A stretch of 64,000 nt of DNA from JAENVT01 sp031370825. GTDB lineage: Bacteria; Actinomycetota; Acidimicrobiia; Acidimicrobiales; Ilumatobacteraceae. Where the stretch lies: assembly GCA_031370825.1 (NCBI GenBank), contig JANMRB010000146.1, forward strand, positions 1 through 64,000, given 5' to 3'. The notes beneath the pieces are model-generated. The model did not search any database. It was not told the DNA's origin and was given only the letters and a program-made list of their open reading frames with translations. The translations under genes and the position numbers were made by a program. This document shows, piece by piece, positions 42,296 through 51,402 of this stretch. The first letter of the stretch is position 1; every line of letters starts with the position of its first letter.

Positions 42296-43603
42296 GTGTC
42301 AAGTGGCCGGCGCCCTCCTGTCCCGCTTCCGCGGCCGGGCATGCAACTGTCGCCGTTCAAGCGATTAGCGCGAACCCATGCATTCATGACAGCGGGCGAT
42401 GTGGCGATGGTCGTCTCGCTTGCCGGGTCGCTGTTCTTCTCGATCAGCCCCGACGCGGCCCGCAGCAAGGTGCTGCTCTATCTGCTGGTCAGCTTTGCGC
42501 CATTCGCGATCGTCGCTCCGTTCATCGGGCCATTCATCGATCGGGCCCCGGGCGGCCGGCGATTCATCATGCAGATGACCGCAGTCGGACGCGCGCTGTT
42601 GTTCATCATCATGATCTTCCACCTCGACGACCTGCTGCTGTTCCCCCTGTCCTTCGGCGTGATGATCCTGCAGAAGACGTATTCGGTGTCGCGCTCTGCG
42701 TTGATACCAACCGTTGTCAACAGCAAGACCGAACTCGTCGAGGCAAACTCCAAGCTCGGGCTGATCTCGGGCGCGGTCGGTGCGCTCGCTGCCGCGCCGG
42801 CGGGCGCGTTGGCAGCCATCTCCCCGAAGCTGTCGCTGATGTTCGGCGTCGTGATGTTCGGGTGCGCGGTGGTTGCCGCATCGGGCCTGCCGCGTGGAGC
42901 CGTTGCCCCTTCCGCGCAGCCGGCGGAACGGATGGAGCTGCGCAACGCGTCGCTTCGTTCGGCTGCCGTTGCAATGAGCCTGATCCGGGCAGTGATCGGT
43001 TTCCTGTTCTTCGAGTTGCTCTTCTGGCTGCGGGAGAACAACTACAGCAACGTGTGGATCGGCGTGGTGATCGGCGCCTCCTCGGCCGGGCTGATGGCGG
43101 GCAATGGCCTCGCCTCGCCGTTGCGCGGCAGACTCCGTGAGGAACTGATGCTGACGACCGCGATCATTCTGATCACCTTGTCGGGCATCGGTGCAGCCAT
43201 CTTCGGCGGAGTCGGCGCGGCGATCGTTCTGGCCGCAGTGGTCAACATGGCCTCCGGCATCGGTCGCATGGCATTCGATTCGATCGTCCAGCGTGATGCG
43301 CCCGACGCGAACCAGGGCAGGGCATTCGCCAAGTTCGAGACACGTTTCCAGTTGTCCTGGGCAATGGCCGGTGTCGTTCCCGTCCTGTTCACGTTCCCGG
43401 GTCGAGTTGGCTTTCTGACCGTTGGCCTGATCGGTGCGCTTGCGTTGGGGCTGTACGTCCAGTCGGCGCGCTCACGCTCGCTCGGCCGTTCGACCGCGAA
43501 CGTGACTAGTCGCCGGGCAGTTCGAGGCGGGCGACCCACAAACCCGGCGCGTCGATCTCGGCCGGGGTCGGCAAGGCCTGCGGGCGGGCGAGAAGAACAC
43601 TGA
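42296..43603 (+). CDS. MFS-type membrane transporter
   Basis: About 435 aa from GTG 42296. Ten to twelve hydrophobic spans, with a central cytoplasmic loop around residues 205-225 and PFIDRAPGGRRFIM as the loop 2-3 motif. Resembles Enterobactin/macrolide-efflux-like MFS proteins (MFS_1/MFS_3). The last 33 codons run past the expected end of the final span into a basic, Arg-rich tail that overlaps the convergent zincin gene by 98 nt, an unusual arrangement. Substrate unknown. Confidence 0.82.
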   Translation: MSSGRRPPVPLPRPGMQLSPFKRLARTHAFMTAGDVAMVVSLAGSLFFSISPDAARSKVLLYLLVSFAPFAIVAPFIGPFIDRAPGGRRFIMQMTAVGRALLFIIMIFHLDDLLLFPLSFGVMILQKTYSVSRSALIPTVVNSKTELVEANSKLGLISGAVGALAAAPAGALAAISPKLSLMFGVVMFGCAVVAASGLPRGAVAPSAQPAERMELRNASLRSAAVAMSLIRAVIGFLFFELLFWLRENNYSNVWIGVVIGASSAGLMAGNGLASPLRGRLREELMLTTAIILITLSGIGAAIFGGVGAAIVLAAVVNMASGIGRMAFDSIVQRDAPDANQGRAFAKFETRFQLSWAMAGVVPVLFTFPGRVGFLTVGLIGALALGLYVQSARSRSLGRSTANVTSRRAVRGGRPTNPARRSRPGSARPAGGREEH

Positions 43604-44702
43604 GCCGAGCCTCGCCGACTCGATCAACCACTCCCGCGACGAAGTTCTTGCCACGCTGGACCTGGTTGTGTGTGATGCGAAGCCCGAGCAGTCGCTCCAT
43701 GTAGACGTCCTCGGAGCTGTGGTCCACCCGCCGGCGTCTCACCGCTTCGGCGATTCGCAAGGCGTCGCCACCGATCACCCGCACGGACACCCCATCGACC
43801 ATGTAGTCGACGTAGCCGACCACGGCAGCGGCGGCCGCGTCGAGCGACGGCTGGAGCTCGCGTTGCTCGGGTGATTGCACAGCACCGAGCAGGACCGCCG
43901 GATCGCTGAGCACCTGCTGCATCGCCTGCATCGGGTCACCCTCGTCGCTGTCGAGAGAAGAGAGCTTCTCGGCGATCGCCTCGGGGTCGGGTCGAAAAGC
44001 ACCGACGTGACGGCGCACCAACGTGGCGAATCCCTCGCGTAGCGATGTGATCGAGAACAGGGCATGGCCGGTTAGCTCTTGAGCCAGCACCCACATTCGC
44101 ATCTCGTCGACGGAGATGCTCCACTCCTGCGCAAATCGGTCGATGTTGCCCGGCAGTACGGTGATGCTGGAGTCCTGACGCGGGATCGGCAGGTCATATT
44201 GGCCGAAGGCGTGCGTCGCCATCCGTCCGACCATCGAGCCGACCGCCATGCCCATCATCGACGGAGCCATCATCTTGCTGAGCCCTGCCATCATCGCCAT
44301 CATCGGGTCGGCATTGGGATCGAGGGCCTCGGCATCCGATGGCTCGACGGGCTTGCCGAGCGATGTGGCCAACTCGGTGAACAGCGGTCGGTAAGCCTCG
44401 AGGGTGCGCTGCGCCCAGGCGCCGGCCGTCACGGGCAGCACCTCGGGCGATGGACCATCGAAGCCGGTCAGGTCGCGGACGTGCAGTTGGGCTATTTGGG
44501 CCAGCTCAGCGAGTTTGATCCGCACCGTCGGATCGATGTTGGCCTCGGTCGCTCCACCGCTGGCGGCCAGCGCGGCGAACTGTCGGGCCGCATCCCAGTT
44601 GAGTGGGCCCTGACCAGCGAGTGCACGAGCGAGATCACCGAACATCGGAAGGTTCTCGAAGGGGTTCTCGAACGGGTTCTCGGACCCTGGTCCGTCTGCC
44701 AT
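43506..44702 (-). CDS. Zincin-like putative hydrolase (DUF2342/TIGR03624 type)
   Basis: 398 aa. The N-terminus NPFENPFENLPMFGD followed by GPLNWDAARQFA and the long helical body (residues 50-330) match the actinobacterial zinc-dependent metalloprotease family. At the expected HExxH position the sequence is QELTGH (in WVLAQELTGHALFS), so the first His is Gln; related TIGR03624 proteins also have non-His residues here, so it may be catalytically inactive. A TAGGCT box ends 6 nt before ATG 44702. Cytoplasmic, no signal peptide. Confidence 0.78.
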   Translation of the reverse strand: MADGPGSENPFENPFENLPMFGDLARALAGQGPLNWDAARQFAALAASGGATEANIDPTVRIKLAELAQIAQLHVRDLTGFDGPSPEVLPVTAGAWAQRTLEAYRPLFTELATSLGKPVEPSDAEALDPNADPMMAMMAGLSKMMAPSMMGMAVGSMVGRMATHAFGQYDLPIPRQDSSITVLPGNIDRFAQEWSISVDEMRMWVLAQELTGHALFSITSLREGFATLVRRHVGAFRPDPEAIAEKLSSLDSDEGDPMQAMQQVLSDPAVLLGAVQSPEQRELQPSLDAAAAAVVGYVDYMVDGVSVRVIGGDALRIAEAVRRRRVDHSSEDVYMERLLGLRITHNQVQRGKNFVAGVVDRVGEARLSVLLARPQALPTPAEIDAPGLWVARLELPGD

Positions 44703-44708
44703 GACGCG

Positions 44709-44714
44709 AGCCTA
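44709..44714 (-). promoter_or_regulatory. -10 element (TAGGCT) for the zincin-like gene
   Basis: TAGGCT on the minus strand ends 6 nt before ATG 44702. It faces the epimerase promoter at 44731-44736 within a 42-nt divergent intergenic region. Confidence 0.5.
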
Positions 44715-44730
44715 CGGCCTGTGTCGGCGC

Positions 44731-44736
44731 TAGCGT
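44731..44736 (+). promoter_or_regulatory. -10 element (TAGCGT) for the epimerase
   Basis: TAGCGT ends 8 nt before ATG 44745; the 14-nt string GCTAGCGTCCGTCG containing it recurs upstream of the SCO6745-family gene. Confidence 0.5.
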
Positions 44737-44744
44737 CCGTCGTC

Positions 44745-45719
44745 ATGCCGGTCGCTTCGACGACAACCACCGTGTGGGTCAGCGACGGATCCGACAGCCT
44801 CGGTCAACGCGTCGTCGAACGACTGAATCGCAGCCCCGACCTCATCGAAGGTCTGGCCGGCGACAGCGATCTCGTCATCTGGCTTGCGTCGGCGGATGCC
44901 GACGCCAGGGCCCGCCGCCGGCAGAGCGCGACAGAAGGTGTGACAGCAGCGCTCGCCGAAGCCGAGCATGCTCGACATCTGGTACTGGTCTCATCGGCCA
45001 TGGTGTACGGGGCCTGGGCAAACAACCCGATACCGATCACCGAAGAAGCCGTCTTGCGACCCGATGTCGAGTTCGTCTATGCACGTCAACTCGGATCCGT
45101 CGAGCAGCTGGCCGACGAATGGCGGCTCGCCGCACCCGATCGGACCGTCACGGTGCTGCGACCTGCAGTAGCGATGGCCGCCGACAGCACTGTCGGACTC
45201 GCGGCCGCGCTTGCCGCCGGAATGGGGCAACGGTTCGGCGAGGACGACCCCCCGGCACAGTTCCTTCACCTCGACGATCTCGCCTCCGCAGTCGTGCTCG
45301 CCGCCGAGCAGCGCCTCGACGGCGTCTACAACGTCGCGCCCGATGGCTGGGTGGCGGGCGAGCGGGTTCGCGCGTTGGCCGGAGCGGTGCCGCGCCTCAA
45401 GCTGCCCGACCGGGTCACCGAGGTCATCAGCAACTTGCGCTGGCGATTCCAAAGGGGCCCGATCCCGCCGGGACTGCGCAGCTACACACGATGGCCGTGG
45501 CTCGTCGCCAACGATCGGCTGAAGGCCGAGGGTTGGGCACCGACGGTGACCAACGAACAGGCCTACGTGGAGGGAACCGAAGGCAAGTGGTGGACCATGG
45601 TCAGCCCGAAACGCCGCCAGGAGATCGCCTTGAGTGGCCTCGCCGCCGTGCTGCTTGCCGCCGGCATCTTCACCTGGCGGGGCGTACGTCGAGCCCAACG
45701 CAGACGCGCGGCCCGCTGA
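44745..45719 (+). CDS. NAD-dependent epimerase/dehydratase-like protein with C-terminal membrane anchor
   Basis: 324 aa from ATG 44745. Extended-SDR features: VLVSSAMVYG and YARQLGSVEQ (active-site Tyr-x3-x region shifted to YARQL rather than YxxxK), FLHLDDLA and GVYNVAPDGW. The Gly-rich loop is SDGSDSLGQ instead of TGASGFLG, so cofactor binding may be weak. A predicted C-terminal span (about residues 297-314, SGLAAVLLAAGIFTW) with a basic tail anchors it to the membrane, uncommon for this family. Confidence 0.8.
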   Translation: MPVASTTTTVWVSDGSDSLGQRVVERLNRSPDLIEGLAGDSDLVIWLASADADARARRRQSATEGVTAALAEAEHARHLVLVSSAMVYGAWANNPIPITEEAVLRPDVEFVYARQLGSVEQLADEWRLAAPDRTVTVLRPAVAMAADSTVGLAAALAAGMGQRFGEDDPPAQFLHLDDLASAVVLAAEQRLDGVYNVAPDGWVAGERVRALAGAVPRLKLPDRVTEVISNLRWRFQRGPIPPGLRSYTRWPWLVANDRLKAEGWAPTVTNEQAYVEGTEGKWWTMVSPKRRQEIALSGLAAVLLAAGIFTWRGVRRAQRRRAAR

Positions 45720-45748
45720 CCACATCGCCCATCCCTACATTGCCATCC

Positions 45749-46930
45749 CTACATTGAGGGTGCGGCGACCAGTGTGATCGCGACCTCGACGATCGTCAGG
45801 TCGGCGTGTGTGACGGTGACGTTGACGACATCGCCCGGCGCGTACGCGGCGATTGCAGCCTTCAACTCGTCCGGAGTGCCGACAGGCGCTCCGTCGACTG
45901 CGCTGATGACGTCGCCGAGGACGAGGCCAATTCCGGCTGCGGGACCGTCGGGGTCCAGCCAGGTGACCGTCAGCACGTTGTCATCAGCTGCGGTCACCTT
46001 GATCCCCAGCCACGGCGTCGGCTTTGCGGGCTTGGCCGGCGGAAGCATCTCGCCGACGTTCGCGACGCTGACGAACTCGAAACCCGCAGTGCCTTGGCTG
46101 CAGATGCCGACCAACTGCCCAGCGGCATTCAGAATCGGAGTGCCTTCCGGCGTTGAGTCCGCCCACGCATCCAGTGTGAGATGGCCATCAGCGTCGATTC
46201 CAACGTTCGCCGAGATCGGCGTTGATCCAACCACCGTGACGACGTCGCCTGGATGAGCCGCGGGACCGATCCCGTACGACGTTGTCACCGATGCGACGTC
46301 GGCCGACAACACCGCCAGACCTCGATCGCGATCCACCATCAGCACCGTCGCGTCGTGCGGGTTGCCGTCAGCGTCGGTGAGGGTCAGGACCTTTCGCCCA
46401 CGCACCGCTCGCGCCGTCGTGATAACCATCGAGTCGCCGATGCCGACAGCAACCGGCGCTTGGGACAGCTCGGCGCTTTGCGTTGTCGTTTCCGACGTCT
46501 CCGGCCCCGGCAGGGTCGTCGCCGGGCTCCGCTGTGGGGGCACGTCGTTGACCGGGGCGGCCGTCGTGCGCAGGGTTGTCCCCGGCAGGCGTTCGTCGAG
46601 CGATGTCGCCACGAGTGTGTCGGGCCGGGCGGTGATGACTGCGGTGGGTGCGTCGTTCGCCGTGCTGACGACGACGGTCGGTGAGGCGAGACCGCCTCGA
46701 CCCGCAGACGGCAACATCGCCCACAGCACGGCAAGTGAAAGCAAGCCGCCGATAGCGCCGGTCGTCACCAGCAGCCCGCGACCGACAGCGATGGGCGGCT
46801 CGGAGTGAACCCACACGGCCCTGCCAATCTCGGACGGGTGCCGCCACGCACGTTCGTGAGCCGGCAATGGAGCCGGCGGATACGCGTCTCCGTCCGCGGC
46901 GTCATCATCGGGCCACTCACTCCGCTCCAC
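45749..46930 (-). CDS. HtrA-like membrane protein with degenerate trypsin domain and PDZ domain
   Basis: 393 aa from GTG 46930. Cytoplasmic N-terminus with AWRHPSEIG, a span at about 50-72 (GLLVTTGAIGGLLSLAVLWA), a Thr/Pro-rich linker to about 155, a trypsin-like fold (160-290) and a PDZ domain (about 295-385). The triad is missing: TTARAV stands where HtrA has the His motif and STPEGTPILN replaces the GNSGGP serine loop. A pseudoprotease or binding scaffold is likely. TAACCT ends 9 nt upstream. Confidence 0.85.
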   Translation of the reverse strand: MERSEWPDDDAADGDAYPPAPLPAHERAWRHPSEIGRAVWVHSEPPIAVGRGLLVTTGAIGGLLSLAVLWAMLPSAGRGGLASPTVVVSTANDAPTAVITARPDTLVATSLDERLPGTTLRTTAAPVNDVPPQRSPATTLPGPETSETTTQSAELSQAPVAVGIGDSMVITTARAVRGRKVLTLTDADGNPHDATVLMVDRDRGLAVLSADVASVTTSYGIGPAAHPGDVVTVVGSTPISANVGIDADGHLTLDAWADSTPEGTPILNAAGQLVGICSQGTAGFEFVSVANVGEMLPPAKPAKPTPWLGIKVTAADDNVLTVTWLDPDGPAAGIGLVLGDVISAVDGAPVGTPDELKAAIAAYAPGDVVNVTVTHADLTIVEVAITLVAAPSM

Positions 46931-46939
46931 GAGCCGGAG

Positions 46940-46945
46940 AGGTTA
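46940..46945 (-). promoter_or_regulatory. -10 element (TAACCT) for the HtrA-like gene
   Basis: TAACCT on the minus strand ends 9 nt before GTG 46930 with no Shine-Dalgarno sequence. Confidence 0.45.
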
Positions 46946-47010
46946 CCGATCCTGAGGTCGCCGCGGGCATCGCCCCACGATGCCCCGGTGTCGCTTGCTG
47001 AGCGGCGGGC

Positions 47011-47016
47011 TACGAT
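47011..47016 (+). promoter_or_regulatory. -10 element (TACGAT) for moaE
   Basis: TACGAT ends 8 nt before GTG 47025 and supports that start for moaE. Confidence 0.5.
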
Positions 47017-47024
47017 GGGCAGTT

Positions 47025-47540
47025 GTGCAACCTCCGGCTAGCGGTAACTCATGGCTCAGCCTGACCAGTGATCCGTTGCCGATCGCCGCTGCCTACGAAT
47101 GGGCAGTGCTGCCGAACTGTGGTGCTGTCGTGTTGTTCAGCGGTACCGTTCGCGACCATGCGGTCGACGATCAGGGTGTGTTGCGCGACCATGTTGAGTC
47201 GCTGACCTATGAGGCGTACGAGGAACAGGTTGTGCCGCGCTTTGAAGCAATCGACGTCGAATTGCGTCAGCGCTGGCCGCGAACCGGCAGGGTGGTCTTG
47301 TTCCACCGAACGGGCACGCTGGCTCTCGGCGAGAGCTCGGTCATCGCGGTCGTCAGCGCTCCTCACCGCGCCGAAGCCTTCGAGGCTGCCCGCTTCGCGA
47401 TCGATGCGTTGAAGTTGAGCGCGCCGATCTGGAAGCGCGAGACGTGGCAGGACCGTGCCGATTGGGGCATCGCGGCCGGCGCGCCCGTGGATGCGGCCTC
47501 AGTGCAGGCGGCCTCGCCGGGTCAGCGGAACCAGTCGTGA
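47025..47540 (+). CDS. moaE: Molybdopterin synthase catalytic subunit MoaE
   Basis: 171 aa from GTG 47025 (a longer frame from 46980 is in-frame but lacks support). MoaE motifs: GAVVLFSGTVRDH, LTYEAYEE, and the active-site block HRAEAFEAARFAIDALK with KLSAPIWKRE, which holds the catalytic lysines. It uses MoaD-thiocarboxylate to insert the dithiolene of molybdopterin; no moaD nearby. Its stop overlaps the next small gene by 4 nt (GTGA). Confidence 0.92.
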   Translation: MQPPASGNSWLSLTSDPLPIAAAYEWAVLPNCGAVVLFSGTVRDHAVDDQGVLRDHVESLTYEAYEEQVVPRFEAIDVELRQRWPRTGRVVLFHRTGTLALGESSVIAVVSAPHRAEAFEAARFAIDALKLSAPIWKRETWQDRADWGIAAGAPVDAASVQAASPGQRNQS

Positions 47541-47770
47541 CGGCGGTCATCGCTGCTGCAGCCATCGCGCTGCTGATCGTGATCGGGCTCATCGCCTACG
47601 CCCGTCGTCCACGTCAAGACGCCGGCCTCACCAGCTTCCGGCGACACATCGACGCCCTGTCACCTGAATCTCGTCGTGAGGTCATGGACCGTGTCCGCCC
47701 ATCGCATCAGCCCGATTCTCGTGGCGTCGACGAGGCACCCGACACCGAATCACAGGAGCCGACGGACTAG
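47537..47770 (+). CDS. Small single-span membrane protein
   Basis: 77 aa from GTG 47537, coupled to moaE by a 4-nt overlap. One N-terminal span (VIAAAAIALLIVIGLIAYA) then a cytoplasmic part with FRRHIDALSPESRREVMDRV and an acidic tail. Positioned 3 nt before mreB, it is probably a membrane partner in that operon; no known family recognised. Confidence 0.75.
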   Translation: MTAVIAAAAIALLIVIGLIAYARRPRQDAGLTSFRRHIDALSPESRREVMDRVRPSHQPDSRGVDEAPDTESQEPTD

Positions 47771-47773
47771 CTC

Positions 47774-48778
47774 ATGGCTCGCGACCTGGCGATCGACCTC
47801 GGGACGGCGAACACGCTCGTCTACATGAAGGGCCGCGGCATCGTGCTCAACGAGCCTTCGGTCATCGCCCTCAACCGGCAGACCGGCGAGGTGCTGGCCA
47901 CTGGGCGCGAGGCATGGCAGATGATCGGTCGTACACCCGGTTACATCGTCGCGGTCCGTCCGCTTCGAGGAGGCGCCATCACAGACTTCGAGATCACCGA
48001 GCGCATGATCCGCCTGTTGCTGCAGCGCGTCGGTGTCAGCAGGTTCACCCGGCCGAAGGTCGTCATCTGCGTGCCTTCAGCGATCACCGAGGTCGAACGT
48101 CGAGCAGTCACCGACGCCGCCCGTCGTGCAGGAGCGGCAGACGCGCAGTTGATCGAACAGCCGATGGCAGCAGCGATCGGCGCAGACCTGCCGATCGACG
48201 AGCCGGTCGGCAACATGGTGATCGACATCGGTGGTGGCACTAGTGAGACGGCGGTCATCAGCCTCGGCGGCATTGTTGCCCTCGAAGCAGTCCGCGTCGG
48301 CAGCTTCGACATCGACGCGGCAATCCAGGCCTACGTCCGGCGCGAGCATGGCATAGCCATCGGCGAACGCACCGCCGAAGAGGTGAAGGTTGCCATCGGC
48401 TCGGCGGACCCCACCGGCGACGAGAACCAGGCAGAGGTGCGCGGCCGCGATCTGATGAGTGGCCTGCCCAAGACAGTGGTGCTGACCCCTGAAGAGATTC
48501 GCTTGGCGATCGATGATGTGATCAGCAGCATCACTGCCTCGGTGGTGCGCTGCTTGTCGAAGGCACCGCCCGAACTGGCCCAGGACTTCCTCGTCCGCGG
48601 CATGTATCTCGTTGGTGGTGGCGGTCTGCTGCGTGGATTGGCTCAGCGCATCGAACGTGAGACACAGGTCCCGGTCAAGATGTCGACGATGCCGCTCGAG
48701 GCGGTTGTCATGGGTGCGGGCCATTGCATCGAGCACTACGACGCCCTGAAGACGATGTTCATGGGAGCGCGCCGCTAA
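47774..48778 (+). CDS. mreB: Rod shape-determining protein MreB-like
   Basis: 334 aa actin-fold ATPase. Phosphate-1 AIDLGTANTLVY, phosphate-2 VIDIGGGTSETAVISLG and the adenosine motif YLVGGGGLLRGL are all present; 334 residues is typical. MreB polymerises under the membrane and directs cell-wall synthesis. No mreC, mreD, rodA or pbp2 follows. The neighbours are a one-span protein and an RNB exonuclease, so local partners differ from the classical mre operon. Confidence 0.93.
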   Translation: MARDLAIDLGTANTLVYMKGRGIVLNEPSVIALNRQTGEVLATGREAWQMIGRTPGYIVAVRPLRGGAITDFEITERMIRLLLQRVGVSRFTRPKVVICVPSAITEVERRAVTDAARRAGAADAQLIEQPMAAAIGADLPIDEPVGNMVIDIGGGTSETAVISLGGIVALEAVRVGSFDIDAAIQAYVRREHGIAIGERTAEEVKVAIGSADPTGDENQAEVRGRDLMSGLPKTVVLTPEEIRLAIDDVISSITASVVRCLSKAPPELAQDFLVRGMYLVGGGGLLRGLAQRIERETQVPVKMSTMPLEAVVMGAGHCIEHYDALKTMFMGARR

Positions 48779-50164
48779 GTGCGCATTCGAGCCGATCTCA
48801 CCGACGACATCCTCCGCGGTCTCCAGGGGATTCGAGGGCAGTTCAAGATCCCGGCCGAGTTTCCAAGAGATGTGTTGCAAGCAGCCGATGCCGCCGCCGA
48901 GCGCACTCCTGGCGCACATGTCGATCGCACCGACTGGCCGTTCGTCACGCTCGATCCGGCGTCCTCGACCGATCTCGACCAGGCGTTCCACATCGAGACG
49001 GTCGGCAACGATCTGCTCTTGCACTACGCCATCGCTGATGTGGCGTGGTTCGTCGACGACGGTGATCCGCTGGACAACGAAGCCTGGCATCGTGGCGCCA
49101 CCCAGTATCTGCCCGATGGCAAGGCAGGTCTCTACCCAACGGCGCTCGCCGAGGGGGCCGCAAGCCTGCTGCCCGATGGCGTACGGCCGGCTGTGGTCTT
49201 CCATGTCCGCGTCGATGACCAGGGTCAATCGAAGCTCGATGGTGTCGAACGCTCGACGATTCGCAGCCGGGCGAAGTTGGCCTATGAGACCGTCAAGCCC
49301 ACCGATCTGCCCGGCGCATTTCCCGAATTGGCCCGGCGAATCGCGATGGCCGAAGACGGGCGCGGTGCTGCTCGCGTCGAGCCCGTCGAGCAAGTCGTAC
49401 ACGCAACCGAGCATGGCGGCTACGACATCTTCTTTCGGCCGCGGTTGCAATCAGAGGACGACAACGCGGCGATGTCGCTGGCCACCAATCTGGCGATTGC
49501 CGATCTCCTGTACGTGGCCGGGACTGGATTGTTCAGGGTCATGCCCGAGCCTGACGAGCGCGCCGTGGCGCGCCTTCGCCACACTGCTCGCGCGCTCGGG
49601 ATCGTGTGGGAAGCCAAGACCAGCCCGCGCGATTTCGCACGTTCGCTCGACGGCAAGAGTGCGAAGTCTGCCGCCATGCTGATGGCGATCCGCCGCGCCG
49701 GAGGAGGCGCCTCGTACGTTCCGTTCATCCCCGGTCAGCGTCCCTGGCACTCGGCGGTGGCGGCCGCCTATGCGCACGGCACGGCGCCACTGCGCCGACT
49801 CGCGGACCGCTACGTGGTGATGGCCGCGCTCGCGATCGCCAATGGCAACCCCGTCCCCGACAAGATCGAGGCTGCGTTCGCGAAGTTGCCAGATGTGATG
49901 AAGCGCGCCGACGACACGGCGAACCAGATCGAGCGGGCCGTCATCGGGCTGGCCGAGGTTGCGCTGCTGAGTGCCCAGACCCAGCGGACGTTCAGCGCGA
50001 TCGTGACGGATGTCGATGATCGCGGGGCGCGCATCCAATTCTGTGATCTACCGGTCGTCTCTCGACTCGATGCTCACCACGTGGCGCCGGGCGAGGCCGT
50101 ACGTGTGCATGTCGTCTCAACCGACATTCCGGCGCGTGCGGTCACGCTCGAACGCGTCGCCTGA
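48779..50164 (+). CDS. RNB-domain exoribonuclease (RNase II/R family)
   Basis: 461 aa from GTG 48779, directly after the mreB stop. The RNB catalytic block DPASSTDLDQAF places Asp59, Asp65 and Asp67 at metal positions; FFRPRLQSEDDNAA and the QRPWHSAVAAAYAHGTAPLRRLADR motif follow. Short: it lacks the cold-shock and S1 domains of full RNase R, as in several actinobacterial RNB proteins. A role in 3'-5' RNA decay is likely. Confidence 0.9.
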   Translation: MRIRADLTDDILRGLQGIRGQFKIPAEFPRDVLQAADAAAERTPGAHVDRTDWPFVTLDPASSTDLDQAFHIETVGNDLLLHYAIADVAWFVDDGDPLDNEAWHRGATQYLPDGKAGLYPTALAEGAASLLPDGVRPAVVFHVRVDDQGQSKLDGVERSTIRSRAKLAYETVKPTDLPGAFPELARRIAMAEDGRGAARVEPVEQVVHATEHGGYDIFFRPRLQSEDDNAAMSLATNLAIADLLYVAGTGLFRVMPEPDERAVARLRHTARALGIVWEAKTSPRDFARSLDGKSAKSAAMLMAIRRAGGGASYVPFIPGQRPWHSAVAAAYAHGTAPLRRLADRYVVMAALAIANGNPVPDKIEAAFAKLPDVMKRADDTANQIERAVIGLAEVALLSAQTQRTFSAIVTDVDDRGARIQFCDLPVVSRLDAHHVAPGEAVRVHVVSTDIPARAVTLERVA

Positions 50165-50169
50165 GGTGC

Positions 50170-51402
50170 TCAAGCTGGCGTGATCGCGTAGATCTGGCCT
50201 CCACCGCTCAGCACGTACAGTTCGCCATCGGGCCCTTCGCTGATCGCGGTGACGCTGGCGGCCGTGCCGAGGGGCACCTGTTTGACGACGGCACGGTCCG
50301 CGATCTGCAAGGCCCGGATCTGCCCGCTGCAGTAGTCGGCGAACACGTACCAGCCGACGAGCGCCGGAATCGCGGCTCCGCGGTACAGCGCACTGCCGCT
50401 GATCGAGCAGTCCTGTCCGACGTGTTCGTATTCGTGGATCGGTTGCGTGACCCCGTCGGGCGATTGGTCGGCGTTGAACCGGTGGTCGCCCTCGAACGCG
50501 CTCCACCCGAAGTTCAGCCCGCGGCCACCACCGTCGGCAGCCCAGGCCGCGTCGACCTCTTCCCACTGACCCTGCCCCACATCAGCGATCCACAGGTCGC
50601 CGGTCGACCGGTCGAAGCTGAATCGCCACGGGTTGCGCAGGCCGATCGACCAGATCTCCGGTCGAGCCCCATCGACGGCGACGAAGGGGTTGTCGGGTGG
50701 CACCGTATACGGCGCGTCCGCGCTGGCGTGCGGGTCGATGCGCAGGATCTTGCCCAGCCATTCTCTGAGGTTGAGCGCGCGTCGGTCGGGGTCGCCTCCG
50801 GAGCCACCGTCTCCTGTGCCGATGTACAGCATGTTGTCCGGCCCGAAGATGACATCTCCACCGTTGTGGTTGGGGTACGGCTGATCGAACCCGAGGACCT
50901 CCCGACGTGAGGCACGGTCGAAGTTTCCGTTGGGACTGATCGCGTACTCGTCGATGCGGGTGTTGCCATCGTTGTTGGTGTAGTTGACGTAGCCCAAGGT
51001 GCCGTCGGCGGTGATGGCGAGGCCCAGCAAACCGCGCTCGCCTTCGCCATTGGTGAGGTCGGTCATGTCGAGGGCCGTGGCACCACCTTGACCCTCGGTC
51101 GTCATGATCACGATCTTTCCGGCCTGCTCGACCACATATCTCAGCCCGTCGGTCGGCCTGTACGTCAGCAAGACGGGTTGGTGGAACTCGCCGAGCGCAG
51201 TGAGACCGACCTCCGGATCGCCAAGAGGCGCTGCCGGAGTGGTGGCCGCACCAGTACTCGTTGCCACGCCTGCAACGGATGTCGAGGAGGCGCCGGCAGA
51301 GCTGGTATCGACCCCGGACGAGTTGTCGGAGCACCCGACGATCAGCGCAGCGAAGGACGTGAAGACACAAGACGCGAGCCGCAACCTCATCGTGAAATTC
51401 AT
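50170..51402 (-). CDS. Glucose/sorbosone dehydrogenase-like (GSDH) lipoprotein
   Basis: 410 aa from ATG 51402, overlapping the thioesterase stop by 4 nt. Lipoprotein signal with lipobox ending Cys24 (ALIVGC), then a Ser/Thr/Ala-rich linker. The beta-propeller GSDH domain has GERGLLGLAI, HNGGDVIFGPDNMLYIGTGD and GLRNPWRFSFD, motifs that in soluble glucose dehydrogenase build the PQQ and calcium sites. Extracellular sugar or alcohol oxidation is likely; cofactor not provable from sequence. Confidence 0.88.
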   Translation of the reverse strand: MNFTMRLRLASCVFTSFAALIVGCSDNSSGVDTSSAGASSTSVAGVATSTGAATTPAAPLGDPEVGLTALGEFHQPVLLTYRPTDGLRYVVEQAGKIVIMTTEGQGGATALDMTDLTNGEGERGLLGLAITADGTLGYVNYTNNDGNTRIDEYAISPNGNFDRASRREVLGFDQPYPNHNGGDVIFGPDNMLYIGTGDGGSGGDPDRRALNLREWLGKILRIDPHASADAPYTVPPDNPFVAVDGARPEIWSIGLRNPWRFSFDRSTGDLWIADVGQGQWEEVDAAWAADGGGRGLNFGWSAFEGDHRFNADQSPDGVTQPIHEYEHVGQDCSISGSALYRGAAIPALVGWYVFADYCSGQIRALQIADRAVVKQVPLGTAASVTAISEGPDGELYVLSGGGQIYAITPA

